64,000 nt of DNA from Oxynema aestuarii AP17. Lineage in GTDB: Bacteria; Cyanobacteriota; Cyanobacteriia; Cyanobacteriales; Laspinemataceae. The stretch lies in the NCBI RefSeq assembly GCF_012295525.1, contig NZ_CP051167.1, forward strand, positions 4,323,501 to 4,387,500, written 5' to 3'. The position numbers and the translations under genes are program-made. Numbering within the stretch: position 1 is the stretch's first letter; the number at the start of each line of letters is the position of its first letter. Positions 56,041 to 64,000 of the stretch are shown here, in pieces. The notes under the pieces are model-generated. The model made no database searches. It saw nothing but the letters and a program-made list of their open reading frames with translations, and was not told the origin of the DNA.

Positions 56041-56995
56041 CTTGCGGGGAGTTGGGCATAAGTGACCCCTCTTCGACGATAAACTGTCTACCTTGTGTCT
56101 TGAGTTTCAATCCCCTTGCGGGGAGTTGGGCATAAGTGACGGTGATGGAGGAGGTGGTCAACTGAACCTCTACGCGGAGTTTCAATCCCCTTGCGGGGAG
56201 TTGGGCATAAGTGACTGGAAGCTTAAAGCTAAGGAAGTGGCAAAAGGTTACGATGAATTGTTTCAATCCCCTTGCGGGGAGTTGGGCATAAGTGACGGCT
56301 TGTACTTCTCGACAAGTAACCCCTGTGCGCGTCGTTTCAATCCCCTTGCGGGGAGTTGGGCATAAGTGACAAGTCGGCGTGGTAAGAACCGGGCTGACTA
56401 TCGTAACCGTGAGGGTTTCAATCCCCTTGCGGGGAGTTGGGCATAAGTGACGCCTTATCGGTAAAGCTGAGAGTGCGACCCAAGCACGGGTTGTTTCAAT
56501 CCCCTTGCGGGGAGTTGGGCATAAGTGACCTTGAGGTCAAGTTGTACCCCACCCCTTGTGGTGGCTACAGTTTGGCTGTTTCAATCCCCTTGCGGGGAGT
56601 TGGGCATAAGTGACCCGTATATCCGAAGGATTCTCTCTAGTAAAGGCGAGAACAGTTTCAATCCCCTTGCGGGGAGTTGGGCATAAGTGACCAGTGAAAG
56701 GGTTCGCGCGGCGGACTGGAGAGATATTTAGTTTCAATCCCCTTGCGGGGAGTTGGGCATAAGTGACTGGTAGAGATGGAAGATTTAGTCGTCCTCAGTA
56801 ACGGGTTTCAATCCCCTTGCGGGGAGTTGGGCATAAGTGACTGGAGACCAATGGGATAACGTTATTCCGACGGTGGACGGGTTTCAATCCCCTTGCGGGG
56901 AGTTGGGCATAAGTGACTTCCTCTGCTCAAGCTCCGGTCATTCGTGTACCTGCTGAGAGTTTCAATCCCCTTGCGGGGAGTTGGGCATAAGTGAC
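56041..56995 (-). CRISPR. CRISPR array, 12 intact repeats plus one truncated
   Basis: Repeats are 37 bp and, on the plus strand, begin GTTTCAATCCCCTTGCGGGG and end GGGCATAAGTGAC. They start at 56104, 56179, 56260, 56334, 56415, 56493, 56578, 56655, 56731, 56805, 56881 and 56959. A 26-bp truncated repeat lies at 56041-56066. The twelve spacers are 37, 38, 44, 37, 44, 41, 48, 40, 39, 37, 39 and 41 bp, all different. Read on the minus strand the repeat ends in ATTGAAAC, the usual 5' tag of type I and III crRNAs, so transcription should run from the cas side (right) to left. That places the degenerate repeat at the old, leader-distal end. The repeat core TCCCC-TTGC-GGGGA forms a small hairpin. 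Confidence 0.97.
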
Positions 56996-57261
56996 CCTAT
57001 GCCATTGAAACTCTCGCTGTATTTGGCTTTCAAGGTGCGTTTGCGCCGGAGTACGGAGGAGCAGCTTTACAAAAGTTAAACTGCTGTTGGGGCGCTGAAA
57101 TTGCGGTTGTTTTTTAACCACGAAACCACTATAACCGAAATCCTCAGAAAGAAAAAGGCGGAAAATACTATTTTTACTCTCTCTGAAAACGTCAATCTCT
57201 ATTTTTCTCTATTTTACTCGTTCCGTCGCAGTTTCGGCAATTGTTACATTTAGAAACAACA
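56996..57261 (-). promoter_or_regulatory. CRISPR leader
   Basis: The AT-rich stretch between the array and the cas2 terminator, upstream of the array on the minus strand. A weak promoter candidate on that strand is TTGACG with TAGTAT 19 bp on (about 57203-57173). The first 20 bp next to the array (56996-57015) contain an inverted, shortened copy of the repeat ends (see findings). Confidence 0.65.
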
Positions 57262-57293
57262 CCTGGAATCCCGCGTCAAATGGAGATTCCAGG
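57262..57293 (-). terminator. Terminator after cas2
   Basis: CCTGGAATC (57262-57270) pairs with GATTCCAGG (57285-57293); read on the minus strand it is followed by TGTTGTTT. It separates cas2 from the leader. Confidence 0.6.
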
Positions 57294-57326
57294 TAGGCAC
57301 GATCGCGCTACGCCCCTAGCGGGACG

Positions 57327-57611
57327 TTACAAAATCAAATAATCCGGCGGTTCGTACAGGGGCGGACTGCCGTAGATCTTGGCTTGCTTTTTCGCGGTAC
57401 CGGAGAGCGGATAGGCGCGCAAACTGTCTTCCGACAGCTTCAGGACCTTCAACCAACGCCGTTCGATCAGTTCGCAGAGAATTTCCCCTTCCACGGGACA
57501 TTCAAACACCGAATATTGGACGCGCTGACAGCGTTGTTCGATCAGTTTGGCGAGTTTGTTGCGGCGTTTGTCGTCGCGGACGTCGTAGCAGACGAGCCAG
57601 AAATCAGTCAT
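57327..57611 (-). CDS. cas2: CRISPR-associated endonuclease Cas2
   Basis: A 94-residue Cas2. The N-terminal strand LVCYDVRDDKRRNKLAKLIE carries the conserved Asp of the metal site; QRVQYSVFECPVEG is the usual second strand, and SLRAYPLSG lies in the core. Cas2 dimers bridge two Cas1 dimers in the spacer-integration complex. It follows cas1 by 90 bp on the same strand and lies next to the leader. Confidence 0.96.
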   Translation of the reverse strand: MTDFWLVCYDVRDDKRRNKLAKLIEQRCQRVQYSVFECPVEGEILCELIERRWLKVLKLSEDSLRAYPLSGTAKKQAKIYGSPPLYEPPDYLIL

Positions 57612-57701
57612 GAGTTTTTGTTTCGATGATGGTTTGATGGTTTGTCAGTCTTTGCTGGGTAAGCAACCCCCAAAATTGGGAGAAATTAGGAAAAACATCG
57701 A

Positions 57702-58712
57702 TTATTTGAGCAAAAACGGCTCGTAATCGAGGTTGGATTCGCACAAACATCGGCCCAGACTGCGGGCTTGTTCTAGGAGAATCTGGGCGAGGGTCAGACG
57801 ACGATTTTGGGGAGAATAGAGAACGCGGCTGCTAAATTGGCGTTGTAACTGCCCCAGAAACAACTTTTTCGCCGTTTGTCCCAACCAAATCCCGGCGCCA
57901 TCGGGAGAAGGCTCGAAGTCCAGGGGATCGAGCAGTTCCGCCTTGACGATCGCGATCGCCGCCCGGTCTACAATGACGGGGCGAAATTCTTCCATCAAAT
58001 CGAGCACCAAATTGGGTCGATAGGGTTCGATCGCGTGGAAAAAGCCCAGATAGGGATCCAACCCCGCTTGTACGGCGGCGGCGAACACCCGGGCGAGGAG
58101 AACCCCGTATCCCCAACTGAGCAGGGCATTAATCGGGTCTAAGGGCGGGCGGCGGTTGCGTCCGCTAAAGTTCCACTGGGTCGGGAACCAGTGACGCAGG
58201 GCCTGGTAGTAGTTTTTGGCGCAGATCCCCTCAATTCCCATCAGTTCGTCCCGAGTCAGAGGGGTGGCGAGCTGCTGGAGACGACTGCTGTAGGAGGCGA
58301 TCGCGTCGATCGCTTCGCTCAATTCGCCGATCCGCCCTTGGGTAGCGCGATTGCGCTGTTGTAACAAAGTGCGCTGGTTGCGGATTTTGCCGGAGACCAG
58401 TTTCTGGGCTAGGGCCAAGCCAAAGGTGGTTTCCACACAGCGATATTGCGCCAGTCGGATGCTGGGATTGCTGTGAAAGTGCCCTTGCAGTCGCCCGCGA
58501 AAACGCCCGTCTTGCCGCAAAAACAGGGTTTCGATGCCGCGATCGAGCAGTTGGGCGATCGCGCCGTCAGTCAGTTGTACCCCGGGCAGAACCACGACTA
58601 GATCCAGTTCGCTCAACCGACAGGTGTGGTGTCGGTCTTCTTTTTTGATGTCCAAGGTGTGGTTGCGGTAGCGAACGTAGGTTCCCGGTTCGGTTAAATA
58701 GAGGGTCGTCAT
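57702..58712 (-). CDS. cas1: CRISPR-associated integrase Cas1
   Basis: A 336-residue Cas1, the integrase of spacer acquisition. The ATG at 58712 (MTTLYLTEPG) is preferred over a TTG three codons upstream. The N-terminal beta domain runs to about residue 90; the helical domain holds the metal residues: Glu in LMGIEGICAKNYYQAL, His in GFFHAIEPYRPNLVLDLMEE, and the last acidic residues in that same block. It is not fused to a reverse transcriptase or Cas4. No interference-complex gene occurs in the remaining window. Confidence 0.97.
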   Translation of the reverse strand: MTTLYLTEPGTYVRYRNHTLDIKKEDRHHTCRLSELDLVVVLPGVQLTDGAIAQLLDRGIETLFLRQDGRFRGRLQGHFHSNPSIRLAQYRCVETTFGLALAQKLVSGKIRNQRTLLQQRNRATQGRIGELSEAIDAIASYSSRLQQLATPLTRDELMGIEGICAKNYYQALRHWFPTQWNFSGRNRRPPLDPINALLSWGYGVLLARVFAAAVQAGLDPYLGFFHAIEPYRPNLVLDLMEEFRPVIVDRAAIAIVKAELLDPLDFEPSPDGAGIWLGQTAKKLFLGQLQRQFSSRVLYSPQNRRLTLAQILLEQARSLGRCLCESNLDYEPFLLK

Positions 58713-58817
58713 CGGTTGCAAACCTAGAAAGACTCGTATTATAACGGCGTTTTAGAAGACCCCTATTCCAAGTTGTCGTTATAATGAGACTGTATTTTGC
58801 TTTGAAAGGATAAAGCG

Positions 58818-59141
58818 ATGTCCAAAGTGATGACCCGACAACTCGTTCGTTACCGCTCGATCTTCGTGGCGATCGCCAATGCGGCGGTGACCTGGGTGAT
58901 TCTGATTATTGCCCCGTTGGGACTGTTTTCGGTGATTACCTGCACCGCCTTGGTGTTCGTGGCGAGTTTGCTCAATGGCTGGATGGGAGACCGCGCCTTG
59001 CTGTCGCTGCTGGCGGCGAGCGATCGCGATGCGGTAGTCTCCACGAGCCAGGGAACGCCCTTATCCGCTCCGGATTCGCCGTCCGTGGGCGATCGCGCGA
59101 TCGGCGAACCGGAACGCAACAAGGAATTACCGAGAGAGTGA
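58818..59141 (+). CDS. Csx18-like small membrane protein
   Basis: A 107-residue protein with two hydrophobic helices (VTWVILIIAPLGLFSVITCTA and VFVASLLNGWM) after a basic N-terminus, and a Ser/Pro/Asp-rich tail. The pattern R..I..A.ANAAVTWVILIIAPLG matches what I recall of Csx18, a cyanobacterial CRISPR-associated membrane protein of unknown function. It is divergent from cas1 with 105 bp between the genes, consistent with that. The ATG at 58818 has AAAGGA 8 nt upstream; a TATAAT lies at 58780-58785 without a clear -35. Confidence 0.62.
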   Translation: MSKVMTRQLVRYRSIFVAIANAAVTWVILIIAPLGLFSVITCTALVFVASLLNGWMGDRALLSLLAASDRDAVVSTSQGTPLSAPDSPSVGDRAIGEPERNKELPRE

Positions 59142-59252
59142 GCTTAGAACTTACTCGTAATATCTCATTATTTACCACACTCACTTAGTGATACGAGCGA
59201 ACGGGCGATCGCGACTCCTTCAACCGACGAGAAACCACCAAGGACAATCGAG

Positions 59253-59864
59253 ATGGAACTGATTATTTTGCTGGTGATTTTGGTATGGATTGCCGTAGAG
59301 ACGGGAATTTGGGAAAGATTTTGGCAAAATAAGCGACTGTTGCGCCAACAAACGCGAGAAGAAGCTGTTTTTCAAGAGCTGGTCAAACAATTGGAACGAG
59401 AAAACGGCGATCGCACTAATGCGACCCACTTAGAAGGGGTGGGCACCTTCAAAATTGCCGCCGGAAATTACCGGGAAGGAATCGCCGATCTGACCCGGGC
59501 GATCGCCCTCAATCCCGCCAAAGCGAGCTTATACTGCAACCGAGCACAGGCATTTTACCTGTTGGAAGACTGGGGGCAAGCCGTGCGGGACTATCGCAAA
59601 ACCATCGAACTCGATGCCGAAGAGATCGGGGCTTACATCGGGTTGGCGCGGGTATTTTTGCAAATTGGCGACTATCGAGAGGCGATCGCCACCTGTAATG
59701 GGGCCGTGCTTCTCGACGAGAACGAGGCGATCGTCTATACCTTGCGCGCCCGTGCTTATCGGAGGTTAGGCGATCGCGATCGCGCCCGGCGGGACTGCGA
59801 TCGGGCCGAAATTTGCGATCCGAATCACGTAGAAGTGCAGCACTTGCGAACCGAGCTGAACTAA
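59253..59864 (+). CDS. Membrane-anchored TPR protein
   Basis: A 203-residue protein with an N-terminal signal anchor (LIILLVILVWIAVETGIW), a basic coiled segment and four TPR units, for example GVGTFKIAAGNYREGIADLT, NRAQAFYLLEDWGQAVRDYR, GLARVFLQIGDYREAIATC and LRARAYRRLGDRDRARRDC. TPRs form a groove for partner peptides. No partner is apparent; it is convergent with the large GGDEF/EAL gene. Confidence 0.88.
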   Translation: MELIILLVILVWIAVETGIWERFWQNKRLLRQQTREEAVFQELVKQLERENGDRTNATHLEGVGTFKIAAGNYREGIADLTRAIALNPAKASLYCNRAQAFYLLEDWGQAVRDYRKTIELDAEEIGAYIGLARVFLQIGDYREAIATCNGAVLLDENEAIVYTLRARAYRRLGDRDRARRDCDRAEICDPNHVEVQHLRTELN

Positions 59865-59901
59865 CTGCAACGGTAACCGAGATCGGCGATCGCCGCCCCC
59901 C

Positions 59902-62900
59902 TCACGTCGCCAGAGTGCAGCGATCGCGCCCGTGTTCCTTCGCCCGATATAACGCCTCGTCCGCCGCCTGAATCAAGGCTTCCGGGGACAGTCCCGCCGT
60001 AGGAACCAACACCGCCACCCCCAACGACAACGTAACCCGGTGATGTTCCGATTTCGAGTGAGGGATCTGGAGATCGCGCACCCGCATCCGCATTTCCTCC
60101 GCCACTCGTAACGCCCCCGAGGCGGGAGTGTTGGGCAAAATAGCCGCAAATTCCTCGCCGCCGTAACGGGCCACCAAATCCGCCGGACGCTTCACGGCCC
60201 CTTGCAACCCCCGGGCGACTTCCTGCAAGCAGATATCCCCGGCTTGGTGACCGTAAGTGTCGTTATATAACTTGAAGCGATCGACGTCGCACAAAACCAG
60301 GGCGAGGGGCGCTTGCTCCCGTTTGAGGCGCTGCCATTCCCGTTCTAAATGGAGGTCGAACAGGCGGCGATTGGCGATTTGGGTCAAGCCGTCGCGAGAG
60401 GACAGTTCTTGTAACTCGCGGTTGGTGCTTTCCAACTGGCTGTATAATTCCCCTTGGTGGATGGCGATCGCCACCTGAGTAGCCAACTGACTCAACAGAG
60501 AAATCTCGTGCTGGCGCCATTGGCGGGTATCGTGACATTGGTGGGCGATCAGCAAACCCCACAAGGTATCGCCGTTGACCACGGGAACGACTAAATTCGC
60601 CTTGACCCGATAGCGATCGAGTAATTGGAGGTGACAGGAATTCAAACCCGCCTCGAAAATATTCTCGATCGCCCGAATCCGACCCTGACGGTAATATTTG
60701 ACGTAATTATTGCGAAAACACGGATCGTCGATCGTCTCGCCCAAAATCGACAGACAGCCCGGGGCGACGGATTCGACCACCACTTCCCCGGTCCAGTTGG
60801 GATGGAAACGATACAAGATCGTGCGATCGGCTTGTAAAAAGTGGCGAACCTCGGTGACGGTCTTATTCAAAATTTCGCTTAAAGTGAGAGAACGGCGAAT
60901 TTTTTGGGCAATTTCGCCGACCAATTGTTCCCGGCGCGCCTGCTGCTTCAACTCCTCTTTGAGTTGCTCGTATTCGACGATCTTCGCCGCCAATTCTTGG
61001 CGATTTTCCTGGGTTTCCGGGGAAGGGCGATCGTCCCCGGAACCGTCGGCGACGGCGCCATTGCCCGAGTCAAGGGTCGCCACGGGTCTGTTATCCGTCT
61101 CTTGACTCCGGTGGTGCGCTTGTTGGGTCAATGTCGCAGCGACTGCCGTCACGGCGCTCTCACTTTTGCGCAAACAGGACAGACGCCCGGCGACTAACAT
61201 CGCTACGGCGGCATCGGCGGCGAGGGGTTCGCCAATTAAATAGCCTTGGACGCGATCGCAGCCGACGGACTGCAACACCTCCAACTGCGGCCAGCTTTCC
61301 ACCCCTTCGGCGATCGTTTCCAGATGCAAGCCGCGCCCGAGGGCGACGATCGCCCGCACGATCGCCGTATCGCTTTCTTCCATGCCCAAATCTCGCACAA
61401 ACGACTTGTCAATTTTGACACTATCGATCGGCAAATGTTTGAGGGCGCTTAACGACGAATAGCCCATGCCGAAATCGTCGATCGCCACTCGGATCCCCAC
61501 CTGTTTGAACTGTTGCAGAACGGCGATCGTAAATTCCAGATCGTCGATCGCCGTATTTTCGGTAATTTCCAACTCCAATAACTGGGGATCGACCTGAGTT
61601 TGCAGCAAAATCTCGCGGACCTTCTCGACCAAATTTTCCTCGCGGAACTGGCGGGCCGAGAGGTTGACCGCCATGCGGACCGACGGCAACCCCGCCAACT
61701 GCCACGCCCGGTGTTGGGTACAAGCTTTATACAATACCCACTCGCCGATCGCCGCGATCTGGCCCAACTCTTCCGCCAAGGGAATGAACTGTTCCGGGGG
61801 AACGAAACCCAAACGCGGGTGTTGCCAGCGTAACAACGCTTCCATCCCGACGATGCGCCCGGTGCCCAACTCCACTTGGGGCTGATAGTACAAAACGAAT
61901 TCGTCCCGTTCCAAGGCTTTACGCAAGTCTACTTCTAACATCAACCGTTCCAGATCGCGGGTATTCATCTGGGGTGCATACAGTTGATAGCTATTTTGTC
62001 CCTGTTGCTTGGCTTGATACATTGCCGCTTCGGCATGTTTGAGCAAGATCGGCGCCGTTTCGCCGTCGTAAGGGGCTAAGGCGATGCCGAGACAGGCGCT
62101 GAGATAGAGTTCACGCCCTTGGAAATAGAACGGCTGTTGCAAGCTGTCGAGCAGTTCGCGACCGATATCGATGATATCTTCGGCATAAGTGATGTTGGGT
62201 AACATCAAGACGAACTCGTCCCCATGCCAGCGTCCCAAGAGAGATCCGCGATCTTGGAAGCGATCGCGGTAGGTTTCCAAACATCTTTGCAGGCGCCGGG
62301 TGACGTCGGTCAAGACGTAATCGCCCCCCGCGTGGGAAAAAGTTTCGTTAATAGTTTGGAAGCGATCGAGGTCTAAGATCGCCACGGCGAGCATTTCGCC
62401 CTGTTCGCGCAAGTGTAGCAAAGCTAAAGATAGCTGCCGCTCGAACAAGACGGAATTGGGCAATTGCGTGAGAGTATCGTAAGAAGCCTGACTGTGAGTT
62501 AAGCGCGTCACCCGGTGTTGGGTGAGGGCGGCGTAGAGATGGAGTCCCAAGCGTTGGGCGAGTTGGAGGTCTTCCGGAGACCAGTTCGGGGTCAGGCGCT
62601 CGATCGCGCACCACTCGGCAAAGGACTGTCTCGGCATTTGATTGCGCGGGTCCGAATTGTGGCGACCTGCCCAGCGCTTTTCGATGTCGCGGGCGTGCCG
62701 AAATAGCACTAAAGAACCGACCCATTGATTGCAATAGCGCAGGGGAACGATCAGTAAGGATTGGATCGGCGTAGGGGCGAAGAGGGCGGCGAGATCTTGC
62801 CAGTGGGGGTCTGCGTCGAGTTGGGCGACGGTGTAGGGAAACGCCCCTTGGGGAGGATCGGCGATCGCCGCCGCCGGGTCTTGGCGATCGCGCGATTTCG

Positions 62901-63765
62901 ACCCGCCATATTTGGTCAGTTGTTGCCAGAGGGCGTAACTTTCGAGATCTTCGCGGGCGGGTTGTTCGCCGCAGATAAAGCACTGGGAGGGTTCTCCGGT
63001 TAAATCGGCGCCCACGTACAGCCGACCGCCATCGGCGTTGAGTGCCGTCACGCACTCATTCAGGGCCGTTTGCCAGAGGCGATCTCGATCGCCGCCGCCG
63101 TCGAGTTGTCGGCTTAAGCGGGCGACAATCTGTTCCTGACGCACTTGTTCTTGAGCTTTAGCAATCAAACTGGTTTGGGCGATCGCGATCGAGATTTGAT
63201 GGGCTAACAGATCGATCGTTTGTAATTCCGTTTCGCTGTAGCGGCGCGGTTCGCTGTGGTGTGCTACCAGTAGGCCCCACAATTGGGCGCGATATCCTTC
63301 CGGCGTCGCCCCGCGATCGAAAATCGGAACCGCCAGAGACGAGAGCACCCCCATCGCCAACAAATATTGAAGGTGACACGGATCGACCGGGGCGTAATTG
63401 GGACCTGCGGTTTCCCCGTCCGACTCCTGCGGTCCCAAGCGATTGAGAATTTTGCGCTTCGACGCCACATCGACGATCGTGCGCAGGTGTCCTTTCGCAA
63501 AGCGATCGCGGGCGTAAGCGGGAATGTCCGTGGCGGGAAAATGCAAGCCGAGTAAGGAAGGCAGGCGATCGCCCCCAATGGCTTCGGCGATCACTTCGCC
63601 ACTCCCGTCGGCAGCGAATTGGTAAATTTTGACGCGATCGACCGCCAGAAATTCGCGAATTTGGCTGACAATTCCCGCTAAAATTTCTTGCAGATCGAAA
63701 GAATCGTGAATGCAATTGACGATTTGATAGAGTAATTGCTCTTGAAGGCGGAGGGGTTTAAACAT
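59902..63765 (-). CDS. GAF-GAF-GGDEF-EAL-GAF-GGDEF cyclic-di-GMP protein
   Basis: A 1287-residue cytoplasmic signalling enzyme. Domain 1 (about 15-200) is a phytochrome-like GAF with FPATDIPAYAR (76-86) and DPCHLQYL, Cys130 being a candidate bilin attachment site. A second GAF (about 220-415) has no such cysteine. A GGDEF domain follows whose active site reads WHGDEF (513-518), so its cyclase activity may be lost. The EAL domain (about 610-860) has EALLRW (642), LEITEN, DDFGMGYSS (763) and EGVE, and should hydrolyse c-di-GMP. After a Gln/Glu coiled coil a cyanobacteriochrome-like GAF (about 955-1105) carries SCHLQLLDRYRVKANL with Cys1044. The last GGDEF reads GGEEF (1202-1206) and should be active. 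It probably couples light to c-di-GMP. Confidence 0.9.
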   Translation of the reverse strand: MFKPLRLQEQLLYQIVNCIHDSFDLQEILAGIVSQIREFLAVDRVKIYQFAADGSGEVIAEAIGGDRLPSLLGLHFPATDIPAYARDRFAKGHLRTIVDVASKRKILNRLGPQESDGETAGPNYAPVDPCHLQYLLAMGVLSSLAVPIFDRGATPEGYRAQLWGLLVAHHSEPRRYSETELQTIDLLAHQISIAIAQTSLIAKAQEQVRQEQIVARLSRQLDGGGDRDRLWQTALNECVTALNADGGRLYVGADLTGEPSQCFICGEQPAREDLESYALWQQLTKYGGSKSRDRQDPAAAIADPPQGAFPYTVAQLDADPHWQDLAALFAPTPIQSLLIVPLRYCNQWVGSLVLFRHARDIEKRWAGRHNSDPRNQMPRQSFAEWCAIERLTPNWSPEDLQLAQRLGLHLYAALTQHRVTRLTHSQASYDTLTQLPNSVLFERQLSLALLHLREQGEMLAVAILDLDRFQTINETFSHAGGDYVLTDVTRRLQRCLETYRDRFQDRGSLLGRWHGDEFVLMLPNITYAEDIIDIGRELLDSLQQPFYFQGRELYLSACLGIALAPYDGETAPILLKHAEAAMYQAKQQGQNSYQLYAPQMNTRDLERLMLEVDLRKALERDEFVLYYQPQVELGTGRIVGMEALLRWQHPRLGFVPPEQFIPLAEELGQIAAIGEWVLYKACTQHRAWQLAGLPSVRMAVNLSARQFREENLVEKVREILLQTQVDPQLLELEITENTAIDDLEFTIAVLQQFKQVGIRVAIDDFGMGYSSLSALKHLPIDSVKIDKSFVRDLGMEESDTAIVRAIVALGRGLHLETIAEGVESWPQLEVLQSVGCDRVQGYLIGEPLAADAAVAMLVAGRLSCLRKSESAVTAVAATLTQQAHHRSQETDNRPVATLDSGNGAVADGSGDDRPSPETQENRQELAAKIVEYEQLKEELKQQARREQLVGEIAQKIRRSLTLSEILNKTVTEVRHFLQADRTILYRFHPNWTGEVVVESVAPGCLSILGETIDDPCFRNNYVKYYRQGRIRAIENIFEAGLNSCHLQLLDRYRVKANLVVPVVNGDTLWGLLIAHQCHDTRQWRQHEISLLSQLATQVAIAIHQGELYSQLESTNRELQELSSRDGLTQIANRRLFDLHLEREWQRLKREQAPLALVLCDVDRFKLYNDTYGHQAGDICLQEVARGLQGAVKRPADLVARYGGEEFAAILPNTPASGALRVAEEMRMRVRDLQIPHSKSEHHRVTLSLGVAVLVPTAGLSPEALIQAADEALYRAKEHGRDRCTLAT

Positions 63766-64000
63766 ACTGGCTGGCGTTCTCCAGACGAGCTGAGGAAAGC
63801 AAAAATGATTTTAACTTTAGGGTGACATAAACCCAGGATTGAATAACAAGAATTTAAAAAAAATTATTCAACTGTAATATCGCGAAAATTAAAACAATTT
63901 ATGTAAGAATTTATGTAAGAATGAAATGTTATCGCGATCGCCACCGATCGCCACCGATCGCCCCCGCCAACCAACAGGGATCGCCCGCGCTCGCGCCATT
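63766..64000. other. Upstream region of the c-di-GMP gene
   Basis: 235 bp to the right edge, AT-rich near the gene and with HIP1-like GATCGCCACC repeats at the edge. No gene seen. Confidence 0.4.

Noticed and set aside
56093-56365. 90-codon ORF across the CRISPR array
   Set aside because: It merely reads through repeats and unrelated spacers.
56041-58712. Firm assignment of the CRISPR-Cas type
   Set aside because: Only cas1 and cas2 are present; repeat form and spacer lengths hint at type I or III but do not decide it.

Overview
The window reads as a chromosomal segment of a filamentous cyanobacterium, probably Oscillatoriales-like. The HIP1 palindrome GCGATCGC recurs throughout, genes are GC-moderate, and several genes are cyanobacterial hallmarks: narM, ndhL with DUF3007, DUF760, a PsiE-like protein, a tRNA-Leu(UAA) gene interrupted by a group I intron, a bilin-type GAF/GGDEF/EAL protein, and a large set of Ser/Thr kinase, PP2C, TPR and HEAT proteins. 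Use of NrtP rather than the NrtABCD ABC transporter would fit a marine, brackish or saline habitat (inference).

Layout. 0-5.8 kb: nitrate assimilation (end of an unknown gene, nrtP, narB, a PsiE-like membrane protein, narM). 5.9-7.2 kb: methyl-accepting protein. 8.9-17.2 kb: signalling block (HTH-NB-ARC STAND protein, zinc-ribbon Ser/Thr kinase overlapping a HEAT-repeat protein, UbiH-type hydroxylase, SLH-M23 envelope peptidase). 18.7-34 kb: housekeeping and stress genes (MscS channel, lipid kinase, CPA2 antiporter, purSQ, Zur-like regulator, SPFH/NfeD pair, PP2C phosphatase, DUF2237, HD protein, PAP2, ADP-ribosylglycohydrolase).

34.3-42.2 kb is an accessory block entirely on the minus strand. 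It holds a three-gene unit (two-domain winged-helix protein, AAA/STAND-like ATPase, DUF1802-like protein fused to a PD-(D/E)XK nuclease domain), two tiny membrane proteins, and a second divergent copy of the ATPase. A four-copy 24-bp direct repeat lies just upstream of the predicted operon promoter. This is my best candidate for an undescribed, possibly defensive, system.

42.6-52 kb: smc, a solitary TnpB element with its right end, a PRC-barrel protein, the ndhL-DUF3007-trpA neighbourhood, DUF760, and the intron-bearing tRNA-Leu. 52.25-56.04 kb: a tandem array of 20 units (mostly 199 bp) of a terminal-inverted-repeat element, which runs directly into a truncated CRISPR repeat. 56.04-58.7 kb: a CRISPR array with 12 intact repeats, its leader, cas2 and cas1 (minus strand), then a Csx18-like membrane protein on the plus strand. 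No interference genes lie in the window. 59.2-63.8 kb: a TPR protein and a 1287-residue GAF-GAF-GGDEF-EAL-GAF-GGDEF protein with two candidate bilin-binding cysteines.

Functional assignments rest on motifs read by eye; no database search was run. Start codons were moved from the longest open frame where a ribosome-binding site, the family's usual length or an overlap favoured an internal start.
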